A stretch of 64,000 nt of DNA. Origin: Duganella radicis. GTDB taxonomy: Bacteria; Pseudomonadota; Gammaproteobacteria; Burkholderiales; Burkholderiaceae_D. Shown here piece by piece: positions 46,975-55,206 of the stretch (its first letter is position 1; every line of letters starts with the position of its first letter). The notes beneath the pieces are model-generated. The model had not been told where the DNA came from. It saw only the letters and a program-made list of their open reading frames with translations, and ran no database searches. The translations under genes were made by a program, and so were the position numbers. The DNA lies in NCBI RefSeq assembly GCF_009720825.1, contig NZ_WNKY01000001.1, positions 496,001 to 560,000 of the forward strand. The letters are read 5' to 3'.

Positions 46975-47361
46975 ATGGATTTATTCAACAAGTCTGGTGT
47001 ATTGGTATCGTCGGTGCTGGTGCTGGTGGGTGCCTTGATTGCCTGCCAGGCCCGGGAAGACGCCATCCCCTCCCCGACTGTGATTGAAGCTGCCGCCATG
47101 CAAATCGGCCCGTCGGGCCACCTCGCCGCCGAGCGCCGCCTGCAAGAATGGGCCGCTCAGGGTTCGCCGGTCGCCCAGCGCGAACTGGCCCTGCGTTACC
47201 TCTCCAACCCGGCCAAGCGCCGCGAAGCCATGGAGTTGTTTGAGCGCGCCGCCAGTGCCGGCGATGCGCAAGCCGCCGTCGGACTGGTCGGCATGGAACA
47301 CGACAACCGCGCCAGCCGCGTCATCAAGGAAGCCGCGACTGCCAACTACGTGGCACACTAA
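46975..47361 (+). CDS. Small lipoprotein with a Sel1-like repeat
   Basis: A 128-aa protein with a membrane-targeting N-terminus (VLVSSVLVLVGALIAC, lipobox Cys ~24). Residues ~55-100 (EWAAQGSPVAQRELALRYL, AMELFERAASAGDAQAAVGLVG) are one or two Sel1-type helical repeats, a protein-interaction fold. Probably a small periplasm-facing adaptor. The LysR gene starts 9 nt after its stop, so the two may be cotranscribed. Confidence 0.8.
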   Translation: MDLFNKSGVLVSSVLVLVGALIACQAREDAIPSPTVIEAAAMQIGPSGHLAAERRLQEWAAQGSPVAQRELALRYLSNPAKRREAMELFERAASAGDAQAAVGLVGMEHDNRASRVIKEAATANYVAH

Positions 47362-47370
47362 GCGCGCCGC

Positions 47371-48279
47371 ATGGACCGCCTGCGTGCACTGGAAGTGTTC
47401 GTGGAAGTCGTCAGGCGCGATGGCTTTGCCCGCGCGGCCGAGGCGCTGGATACCTCGCCGGCCAATGTCACCCGTTACATCAGCGATCTTGAATCGCATC
47501 TGCAAACCCGCCTGCTGAACCGCAGTTCCCGCAAAATGTCGCTGACCTCCAGCGGCGAGGCGCTGTTTGTGCGCGCCAAGGCCATCCTGGACGATGTGGC
47601 CGAGGCCGAAGCCATCGTTTCCTCCGCCGCCTTGCAGCCGCACGGCGTGCTGCGCATCAACGCCCCACTCAGCTTTGGCGTACTGCACCTGGCGCCGCTG
47701 TGGGCCAGGTTCATGCGTTTGTATCCCGAGGTGCAGCTGGATGTGTCGCTGATCGACCGCGTGGTCGATATCGTCGAGGAAGGCTACGACATGGCGGTGC
47801 GCATTTCGCGCGCCGGCTCCAGCTCCAATGTGGCGCGCAAGCTGGCCACCTCGCGCAACGTGTTGTGCGCCTCCCCGGATTACCTCCAGCAGAACGGCAT
47901 GCCGCAATCGCCGCCGGATTTGCTGCATCACCGCTGCATCGGCTACAGCTACGCCGCCACCGCCGACGAATGGCAGATGCTGGATGCCGCCGGCCAGCCG
48001 CACGCCGTCAAGGTCAGCTGTGTGATGCACACCAATAACGGCGACACCGCGCGCGCGGCGGCACTGGGCGGCATGGGCGTCATCTGGCAGCCGACCTTCC
48101 TGGTGGGGGCCGATCTGCGCGCCGGCCGCCTGCAACGCGTGCTGCCGGAATATCACATGCCGGACATGGAGGTGCTGGCGGTCTATCCCAGCCGTCGCCA
48201 TCTCAGCGCCAAGGTGCGGGTGATGATCGATTTTCTGGTGCGCGAGCTGGCCGGCACGCCGTGGGACATCACCGACTGA
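47371..48279 (+). CDS. LysR-family transcriptional regulator
   Basis: A 302-aa regulator with the N-terminal helix-turn-helix (LRALEVFVEVVRRDGFARAAEALDTSPANVTRYISDLE) and a substrate-binding effector domain (RINAPLSFGVLHLAPLWARFM, GYDMAVRIS). It is of the type that often controls a divergent gene, but the genes here run in the same direction. Target and ligand unknown. Confidence 0.9.
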   Translation: MDRLRALEVFVEVVRRDGFARAAEALDTSPANVTRYISDLESHLQTRLLNRSSRKMSLTSSGEALFVRAKAILDDVAEAEAIVSSAALQPHGVLRINAPLSFGVLHLAPLWARFMRLYPEVQLDVSLIDRVVDIVEEGYDMAVRISRAGSSSNVARKLATSRNVLCASPDYLQQNGMPQSPPDLLHHRCIGYSYAATADEWQMLDAAGQPHAVKVSCVMHTNNGDTARAAALGGMGVIWQPTFLVGADLRAGRLQRVLPEYHMPDMEVLAVYPSRRHLSAKVRVMIDFLVRELAGTPWDITD

Positions 48280-48359
48280 AGTTCCCCTTTTTCGTTTGAG
48301 GCAGATCATCTGTTCATGCCGCGCCAGCGCGGATACTCCTATCTTTCGGAGGACAGCTA

Positions 48360-50264
48360 ATGATCGCCAGTGCATCTCAGGAGCAGTTCCGTGACCAGCT
48401 GAAGGCTTTCACGCAGCAGCATCGCGCCGGCCACTGGAGCGGCAGCTTTGCCGAATTCATGGATCAGGTGCTGCCCGCCGCGCCGGCGCAGTTCGCGCGC
48501 AGCTCGCATCAATACATCTGGGACATGCTGCGCTGGAGCGGCAGCCTGTTTGCCGACGAGCTGTTCGGTATCGATCCCGCCCTCGCCCGCGTGACGGATT
48601 ATTTCAAGGCGGCGGCCGCCGGCTCGGAGGTCGGCCGCCGCCTGCTGTTGCTGCTGGGGCCACCGTCGGGCGGAAAATCGACCCTGGTGATCCGCCTCAA
48701 GCGCGGGCTGGAGGAATACAGCTACACCGCGGCCGGCGCCCTGTACGGCATCGCCGGCTGTCCGGTGCGGGAATCGCCGCTGCATCTGGTGCCGCATACT
48801 TTGCGCGCCGGCTTCCGCGAAAGCTACGGCGTGGATGCGGCTGGCGAACTCTGTCCGCATTGCCGGATGCGGCTGGAGCATGAGCTGGGCGGCGATTTCC
48901 TGCGCATGCCGGTCGAGCGTATTTTCATTTCCGAGGCCGGCCGCAGCGCCATCGGCACTTACGCGCCGCACGACCCCAATACCGCCGATATCGCCGATCT
49001 GGTCGGCTCGGTGGATTTGTCGCGGGTGGCGGAGTTTGGCGATGAGGGCGATCCACGCGCGTGGTCGTGGTCCGGCACGGTGTACGCGGCCAGTCGCGGC
49101 TTGCTGGAGATGATCGAAATCCTCAAGGTGAAGCGGGAATTTTTGTACCTGCTGCTGACGCTGACGCAGGAAAAAAACGTCAAGGTGGCCCGTTTCCCGC
49201 TGATTTATCTGGACGAAACCATCCTGGCCCACACCAACCTGGCCGAGTTCCGCAAGTTTTTGCAGGAAAGCGAGAACGAAGGCTTGCTGGACCGTATGGT
49301 CATCGTGCAAGTGCCTTACACCCTCGATTATCGCGAGGAGGCGCGCATTTACCGCAAGCTGATTTTGTCCGCGCCGGCCTTCCGCGATGTGCATCTCGAT
49401 CCGCATGTGCTGCATGCCGCCGCCGTGTTTGCCGTGCTCAGCCGTCTGCACGAAGGCGAGGACCGCGATACCGAGCTGGCTAAGCGGGTGCGCATCCATG
49501 GCGGCGAGGATGTCGACGGCGTGCATCCGTCCGAGGCGCTGCGCGTGCGTAACAAGGAGAAGGCGCCGGACGAGGGCTTGTCGGGGGTGTCGCCGCGCTT
49601 CGTGATCAACGGCTTGTCGCACGCCATCATCCAGTCCTCGCGCAACAGCATCAGCACCATGGATTTGCTGCTGGCGCTGAAGGATGCCATTGAAAGCGAT
49701 GCCCGCATCGAGGCATCGCGCAAGCGGCGCTGGGTCGATTATCTGGTGCTGACACGCAAGGATTTCTACAACCGCTGGGTCAAGGAAGACGTGCACAAGG
49801 CCTTGTTCGTGTCGTTTGAGCAGGAAGTGTCGGACTTGCTGGACAAATACCTGGACGAGGTGGAAGCCATGCTGGACAACCGTCAGGTCAAGGACCCGAT
49901 CACCAGCGAAGAGCGGCGGCCGGACGAGCGCTTCCTGCGCGCGGTGGAGGAAAAGATCCACATTTCCGACTCCGGCAAGCAATCGTTCCGGCAGGAGGTG
50001 GTGCGCAAGGCCATGAGCGCCTACAAGCGCGGCGAGCGTTTCGGCCTCGGCAGCCACGCCCAGCTACGCGACGCCTTGCAGCAATACCTGTTCGAGCAGC
50101 GGCGCGATGTGCTGCGGCTGGTCAGCTCGTCCAAGCGCCCGGATGACGAGGTGCGCGCCAAGATTTCCGCCGTCGAGCAGCGTCTGGTGGACGAGTACGG
50201 CTACGACAGCCATTCCGCGCGCGAAGCGCTGAATTATGTCACCACCTTGCTGGCACAGGAGTGA
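48360..50264 (+). CDS. prkA: PrkA family serine protein kinase (YeaG-like)
   Basis: A 634-aa protein of the PrkA/YeaG family. The N-terminal AAA-type part carries Walker A GPPSGGKST (~100-108), and the C-terminal PrkA domain follows. The family is linked to stress, stationary phase and nitrogen starvation; E. coli YeaG is a related kinase. It is the first gene of prkA-yeaH-spoVR, the order usually seen. The upstream 80 bp show a GGAGGA ribosome-binding site but no clear promoter. Confidence 0.93.
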   Translation: MIASASQEQFRDQLKAFTQQHRAGHWSGSFAEFMDQVLPAAPAQFARSSHQYIWDMLRWSGSLFADELFGIDPALARVTDYFKAAAAGSEVGRRLLLLLGPPSGGKSTLVIRLKRGLEEYSYTAAGALYGIAGCPVRESPLHLVPHTLRAGFRESYGVDAAGELCPHCRMRLEHELGGDFLRMPVERIFISEAGRSAIGTYAPHDPNTADIADLVGSVDLSRVAEFGDEGDPRAWSWSGTVYAASRGLLEMIEILKVKREFLYLLLTLTQEKNVKVARFPLIYLDETILAHTNLAEFRKFLQESENEGLLDRMVIVQVPYTLDYREEARIYRKLILSAPAFRDVHLDPHVLHAAAVFAVLSRLHEGEDRDTELAKRVRIHGGEDVDGVHPSEALRVRNKEKAPDEGLSGVSPRFVINGLSHAIIQSSRNSISTMDLLLALKDAIESDARIEASRKRRWVDYLVLTRKDFYNRWVKEDVHKALFVSFEQEVSDLLDKYLDEVEAMLDNRQVKDPITSEERRPDERFLRAVEEKIHISDSGKQSFRQEVVRKAMSAYKRGERFGLGSHAQLRDALQQYLFEQRRDVLRLVSSSKRPDDEVRAKISAVEQRLVDEYGYDSHSAREALNYVTTLLAQE

Positions 50265-50265
50265 T

Positions 50266-51390
50266 ATGCGTAACGATTGGTACGACCTGTTCTCGCGCGG
50301 CTCGCGCGACTGGCTGCGCCACAACGACAAGGTGCGGGAGGCGGTGCGCCAGCATCTGCCGGAAGCCCTGTCCGGCCCGGACCTGATGACCGGGCCGGCG
50401 CGGCGCGGCATCCAGGTGCCGCTCAAGCTGCTGGAGCATGCGCGTTTCCGCCTGTCCGATGAGCACAGCACCACGGGCGCGGGACAGGGGCCGGGCCAGC
50501 CGGGCGATATCCTGCGCTCGCCCTACTTCGACGATGACGACGACAATGGCGCCGGCAGCGAAGGCGGCGCCATCACGCTGCTGATGGAGTTCTCCATTGA
50601 TGAAATCATGGATTGGCTGTGGGAAGACCTCCAGCTGCCGCAATTGGAGCCGCGTGGCCGCGCGGCCATCGACCAGTCCGAGGTGGTGCGCGCCGGCTGG
50701 GACAAGCGCGGCGCGCCGTCGCGGCTGGACCGGCGCCGCACCGTCAAGGAAGCCGTGAAGCGCCGCGCCGTGCAGACCGAACCGGCGCCGTTCACCAATG
50801 ACGATCTGCGCTTCCGTCAGTTGAGGCCGCAGCCGAGGCCCAGCAGCAGCGCCGTGCTGTTTTTCATGCTGGACGTGTCGAGCAGCATGACGTCCGCAGA
50901 ACGCAAGCTTGCCAAGACGTTTTTCTTCCTCGCCTTGCAGGGTTTGCGGCGCAAGTACCAGCACATCGAAACCCGCTTCCTGGCGCATGCCGCCAACGCC
51001 TGGGAATTCAACGAGGCCGATTTCTTCGAGGCCAGCGGACTGGGCGGCACCATGGCCTCGACCGGATTTGCCATGGCGCTGGAGCTGCTACAGCGCCATT
51101 ACGACCCGGCGCAATGGAATAGCTATCTGTTTTACGCCTCGGACGGCGACAATTTTTCGGAGGACCGTATGACGGCCGGCACCGTGCTGGCCGCATTGGC
51201 GCGGCACATGAACTATCTGGCCTACGTGGAAACCCTGCCCGGCATGCCGCGCATGCAGGACAGCGAAATGCGCCGCCTGTGGAGCGATTACGAACGGCAG
51301 GGCCTGCCCATGTCCAGCGCCCTGCTCTCCGGCGCCGACGACGTCTTCACCGCGCTGCGCCAGTTCCTTGTGCGCCAGGCCACGCCATGA
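50266..51390 (+). CDS. yeaH: YeaH/YhbH family protein (DUF444)
   Basis: A 374-aa protein with a von Willebrand factor A-like fold: MLDVSSSMTSAERKLAKTFFFL is the metal-site (MIDAS-like DxSxS) motif, and YASDGDNFSED lies downstream. The N-terminal half is basic and helical. The start is 1 nt after the prkA stop. The family is tied to PrkA but its function is unclear; it probably binds PrkA or a shared partner. Confidence 0.92.
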   Translation: MRNDWYDLFSRGSRDWLRHNDKVREAVRQHLPEALSGPDLMTGPARRGIQVPLKLLEHARFRLSDEHSTTGAGQGPGQPGDILRSPYFDDDDDNGAGSEGGAITLLMEFSIDEIMDWLWEDLQLPQLEPRGRAAIDQSEVVRAGWDKRGAPSRLDRRRTVKEAVKRRAVQTEPAPFTNDDLRFRQLRPQPRPSSSAVLFFMLDVSSSMTSAERKLAKTFFFLALQGLRRKYQHIETRFLAHAANAWEFNEADFFEASGLGGTMASTGFAMALELLQRHYDPAQWNSYLFYASDGDNFSEDRMTAGTVLAALARHMNYLAYVETLPGMPRMQDSEMRRLWSDYERQGLPMSSALLSGADDVFTALRQFLVRQATP

Positions 51391-52775
51391 ATCTGGACGA
51401 CACCACCGCCAGGCTGCTGGCACTGGCCGCCGAACTCGGGCTGGACCACTACCCAGTCGATTTTGAACTGGTGCCGCAAAACTTCATGCTGGAAATCGCC
51501 GTCTACGGCATGCCGGTGCGCATGCACCATTGGTCGTTCGGTCTGCGCTACATTCACCAGTTGCTGCATCAGCACATGGGACATTCGCGCATCTTCGAAG
51601 TCATGTTCCCTGGCGATCCCTGCCGCGCCTTCATGATGGACAATAATTCGCTGGCCGAAAACACGCTGGTGACAGCGCATGTGATCGGCCACGCCGACTT
51701 CATCAAGCGCAATGCGCTGTTTTCCCGTTTCATGCGCATGGCCGGCGGCCACATTCTGGAGCAAAGCGCCGCTCGCGCCCACAGCCTGGATCAGGCCCGG
51801 CTGCGCCACGGCCAACGCGCGGTGGAAACCGTGCTGGACGCCGCGCTGGCGCTGGAGCCGCACATCGATATCCAGCAGGCGCTGTACCGGCCTCCCTATC
51901 CCGAGCCCGCCGAAACCGCCACCCCACCGCAACCGGACGTCTTCCGCCAGCGCTACCGGAGCCTGCCGGGCGAACCGGACCTGGTGCCGGCCGGGCCGCG
52001 GCGCCGGCATCTGCCGCCACGGCCGGAAGCCGACCTGCTGTGGTTCATCGCCCATTATGCCCCCGAGCTGAAAGACTGGGAACGCGACATTTTCCTGGCC
52101 GTGCGCGAGGAAGCCTTCTATTTCTACCCGGTCCACGCCTGCCAGATCATGAACGAAGGCTGGGCTTCCTACTGGCACGCACGCCTGCTGCGCGAGGCCG
52201 ACTTCCTGCCGCACGAACGCTATCTGCAAGCCTTGCGCGCGCACTCCGACGTGGTCCGTCCCTACGGTAATGAACAGCAAATGGCACTGGCGATCAATCC
52301 CTACCACCTCGGCTTCGCGATCTGGGAAGACATCATCGAGCGCGACAGCCTGGAAAGCGCGCGCCGCATCTGTGCCGAAGAGGACGATTTCGGCTTCATC
52401 CGCAACCACCTGAGCGCGAAACTGGCGGAAAAGCTGGACCTGTTCAGCTATCAGGCGCGCGCCGACGGCGACACCCGCGTGAGCAGCCGCGATATTCACG
52501 ATGTGCGTGAAGCCATCCTCGGCCCCAAATACAATTACGGCGCACCTTGCATCACGGTGGAAAGCATGAGCGACGACTTCAGTCTGGTGCTGCGCCACGA
52601 CCATCAGCGCGATGGCCGCGGCTTGGCCCTGGTGCAGGCTGAGCAAGTGATGCGCTACGTGGCGCGCGTCTGGCGGCGGCCGGTCACTTTGCACACGGCT
52701 GATTTTCGCGGGACGGCGCGCACTCTCCATATCACCCAGCAGGATGTTGTTCATACCAGCGCAAGGCCTGCATGA
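51387..52775 (+). CDS. spoVR: SpoVR family protein
   Basis: A 462-aa protein of the SpoVR-like family: YPVDFELVPQNFMLEIAVYGMPVRMHHWSFG, AHVIGHADFIKRNALF, CQIMNEGWASYWH and NPYHLGFAIWEDI are the family blocks. His/Glu-rich clusters suggest a metal site. It overlaps yeaH by 4 nt (ATGA), so the operon is coupled throughout. Its 3' end overlaps the convergent epimerase gene by 44 bp. The name comes from Bacillus spore cortex work, but this organism is not expected to sporulate; the role is probably in stress. Confidence 0.93.
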   Translation: MNLDDTTARLLALAAELGLDHYPVDFELVPQNFMLEIAVYGMPVRMHHWSFGLRYIHQLLHQHMGHSRIFEVMFPGDPCRAFMMDNNSLAENTLVTAHVIGHADFIKRNALFSRFMRMAGGHILEQSAARAHSLDQARLRHGQRAVETVLDAALALEPHIDIQQALYRPPYPEPAETATPPQPDVFRQRYRSLPGEPDLVPAGPRRRHLPPRPEADLLWFIAHYAPELKDWERDIFLAVREEAFYFYPVHACQIMNEGWASYWHARLLREADFLPHERYLQALRAHSDVVRPYGNEQQMALAINPYHLGFAIWEDIIERDSLESARRICAEEDDFGFIRNHLSAKLAEKLDLFSYQARADGDTRVSSRDIHDVREAILGPKYNYGAPCITVESMSDDFSLVLRHDHQRDGRGLALVQAEQVMRYVARVWRRPVTLHTADFRGTARTLHITQQDVVHTSARPA

Positions 52776-53793
52776 GGCCGCGCCGCAGATCGTGGGTCGG
52801 CGCATAGCCGAGCAGATGCATGGCCTTGCCGATGTCCGCCTGCGAGTGGCGCACATCGCCGGGGCGGAACGGCCCATAGCTGGGTTGGGCGTCGTGCAGA
52901 TGCGGATGACGCTCGGCCAGCAATTCGTGCAGCAGCAGATACAGCTCGTTGAGCGTGGTACGGGCATTCAGGGCCACGTTGTAGACTTGATTGATGGCGG
53001 CGCGGCGGTCGGTCAGCGCCGCCAGCAGATTGGCTTGCACCACATTGGCCACATAACAGAAATCGCGGCTGCTTTCACCGTCGCCGTTGATCACCACCTG
53101 GCGCCGGGCCAGCATGGCCGCCACCCATTGCGGAATCACGGCGGCGTAGGCGCCGTTCGGGTCCTGGCGCGGCCCGAAGACGTTGAAATAGCGCAGGCCG
53201 ATGGTTTCCAGCCCGTAGCAGCGCCCATACACGCCAGCGTACAGCTCGTTGATGTGCTTGCTCAGCGCGTACGGCGACAAGGCCAGGCCGATCTGCGCCT
53301 CCTGCTTGGGCAGCGCCGGGTGGTCGCCGTAGCTGGAGCTGGAGGCAGCGTACACCACCCGTCGCACGCCGGTCAGGCGCGCCGCGTCCAGCACGTTGAT
53401 TTGGCCGCAGACGTTGATGTCGTTGCACAGCAGCGGCTCGGCCAGCGAGCGGCCGACCGAGCCCAGTGCGGCCTGATGCAGCACGTAGTCGGCATCGACG
53501 CAAGCCTTGCGGCACACGGACAGGTCGCGCACATCGCCATCGATCAGCACAAAGTTGCGCCACGCGGCTGCGCCCACCAGATCGCGCACCTGATCGAGAT
53601 TGCGCTTGTGGCCAGTAAGAAAATTGTCCACGCCGACCACTTGCTGACCCAGCTCCAGCAGCGTATGCAGCAGATGGGAGCCGATAAATCCGGCCGCGCC
53701 GGTGACCACCCAGCGGTACTGCTCGTGCTCCAGCTGTTCGCGCACCAACTGGTAGATGCTGGTGGCGGGCGTGCCGTTTTCGTAGTCGCTCAT
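52732..53793 (-). CDS. UDP-sugar C4-epimerase (WbpP-like)
   Basis: A 353-aa extended short-chain dehydrogenase. Rossmann motif VVTGAAGFIGSHLL, YGDHPALPK, the YxxxK pair in SPYALSKHINE and a ProLeuLys-like region fit UDP-GlcNAc 4-epimerases of the WbpP/TviC type. It would feed UDP-N-acetylgalactosamine(-uronic acid) to the exopolysaccharide made by this locus. The start is the ATG at 53793, sharing one base with the dehydrogenase stop (TGATG); a GTG four codons upstream is possible. Confidence 0.88.
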   Translation of the reverse strand: MSDYENGTPATSIYQLVREQLEHEQYRWVVTGAAGFIGSHLLHTLLELGQQVVGVDNFLTGHKRNLDQVRDLVGAAAWRNFVLIDGDVRDLSVCRKACVDADYVLHQAALGSVGRSLAEPLLCNDINVCGQINVLDAARLTGVRRVVYAASSSSYGDHPALPKQEAQIGLALSPYALSKHINELYAGVYGRCYGLETIGLRYFNVFGPRQDPNGAYAAVIPQWVAAMLARRQVVINGDGESSRDFCYVANVVQANLLAALTDRRAAINQVYNVALNARTTLNELYLLLHELLAERHPHLHDAQPSYGPFRPGDVRHSQADIGKAMHLLGYAPTHDLRRGLMQALRWYEQHPAG

Positions 53794-55073
53794 CACAGCC
53801 TCCACACGCTGAGGCCGCTGTCGCGCAGCGGGCCGGGATCGAATTGCGATTTCAGATCAACGAAACAACCGCCGGCGACCATCTTGTCCAGTATCTGTCG
53901 CAGCGGCCTGGCCGACAGTTCGCGGTGGGACACGGCGCTGATCATGGCTTCGGCGCACGGCAAGTCTTCCCAGGCTCGCAACCGCACGCCGTACTCGTGC
54001 AGGGCTTCGTCAGCGTCGGCCACGGGATCGTGGACGTGGACTTGCAGGCCGTAAGATTCCAGTTCACGGATCAGGTCGGCCACCTTGGAATTGCGCAGGT
54101 CCGGGCAGTTTTCCTTGAAGGTCAGGCCCAGTACGTTCACATGGCAGCCCTTGAGCTTGAAGCCGGCGCGCACCATTTCCTTGACGGTTTTCTCGGCCAC
54201 GAACTTGGCCATGCTGTCGTTGATGCGGCGCCCGGCCAGGATCACGTCCGGGTGGTAGCCGGACATCACCGCCTTGTGCGTCAGATAGTAGGGATCGACG
54301 CCGATGCAGTGTCCGCCCACCAGCCCTGGCCGGAATGGCAGGAAATTCCACTTGGTGCCGGCCGCTTGCAGCACTTCCAACGTGTCGATATCCAGCCGGT
54401 CGAAAATGATGGCCAGTTCGTTCATCAGGGCGATATTGAGGTCGCGCTGGGTGTTTTCGATGACCTTGGCGGCCTCGGCCACCTTGATGCTGGAGGCGCG
54501 GTGCACGCCGGCCTGTACCACGCCCTCGTACAGCCGCGCCACACGCTCCAGCGTGACCGCGTCATCGCCGGACACGACCTTGCGAATCGAGGCCAGCCGG
54601 TGTTCGGTATCGCCTGGATTGATGCGCTCGGGTGAAAAGCCGACGTGAAAGTCGCGCTGCCATTGCAGCCCCGAGCATTGCTCCAGGATGGGGATGCAGA
54701 TTTCCTCGGTCGCGCCCGGATACACGGTGGATTCGTAAATCACCACCGCGCCGGCTTTCATATGCCGGCCGACCGACTGGCTGGCGCTCATCAGCGCGGA
54801 GAAATCCGGGTTGTGCGCGTGATCCACCGGTGTCGGCACCGCCACCACGATGTAGTCGGCCTCGGCCAATGCCACCGGATCGCAGCCCATTTCCAGCCAG
54901 CGCGCTTCGGCGAATTGCGCGGCGCTGACCTCGCCGCCGGGATCGACGCCCCGGCGATAGCTGGCCACCTTGCGTGCCGACAGATCGATGCCGATGGTGC
55001 GGCGCTGCGCACCAAACGCCACGGCCAGCGACAAACCCACGTATCCAAGTCCCACCACGGCGACAACTTCCAT
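53793..55073 (-). CDS. UDP-N-acetyl-hexosamine 6-dehydrogenase (WbpO/TviB-like)
   Basis: A 426-aa nucleotide-sugar dehydrogenase that oxidises UDP-HexNAc to the uronic acid. NAD motif GLGYVGLSLAVAF, catalytic Cys in GGHCIGVDPYYL (~255), and LGLTFKENCPDLRNSK near the C-terminus. Paired with the WbpP-like epimerase, as in polysaccharides with aminouronic acids. First gene of a two-gene minus-strand transcript, divergent from prsT with a 133-bp gap. Confidence 0.93.
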   Translation of the reverse strand: MEVVAVVGLGYVGLSLAVAFGAQRRTIGIDLSARKVASYRRGVDPGGEVSAAQFAEARWLEMGCDPVALAEADYIVVAVPTPVDHAHNPDFSALMSASQSVGRHMKAGAVVIYESTVYPGATEEICIPILEQCSGLQWQRDFHVGFSPERINPGDTEHRLASIRKVVSGDDAVTLERVARLYEGVVQAGVHRASSIKVAEAAKVIENTQRDLNIALMNELAIIFDRLDIDTLEVLQAAGTKWNFLPFRPGLVGGHCIGVDPYYLTHKAVMSGYHPDVILAGRRINDSMAKFVAEKTVKEMVRAGFKLKGCHVNVLGLTFKENCPDLRNSKVADLIRELESYGLQVHVHDPVADADEALHEYGVRLRAWEDLPCAEAMISAVSHRELSARPLRQILDKMVAGGCFVDLKSQFDPGPLRDSGLSVWRL

Positions 55074-55206
55074 ATCGGCACCTTTTAAGAGAGTGATAAC
55101 GACCTGCGTCAGCCGATTCTACGAGCGCCTTTTGCTCTGCCGTTTGCGGTCGATCAACGAGTGCCACGCCGATCGTTCCTACTCTAGGGCTTTTGGGGAG
55201 ATCGCC

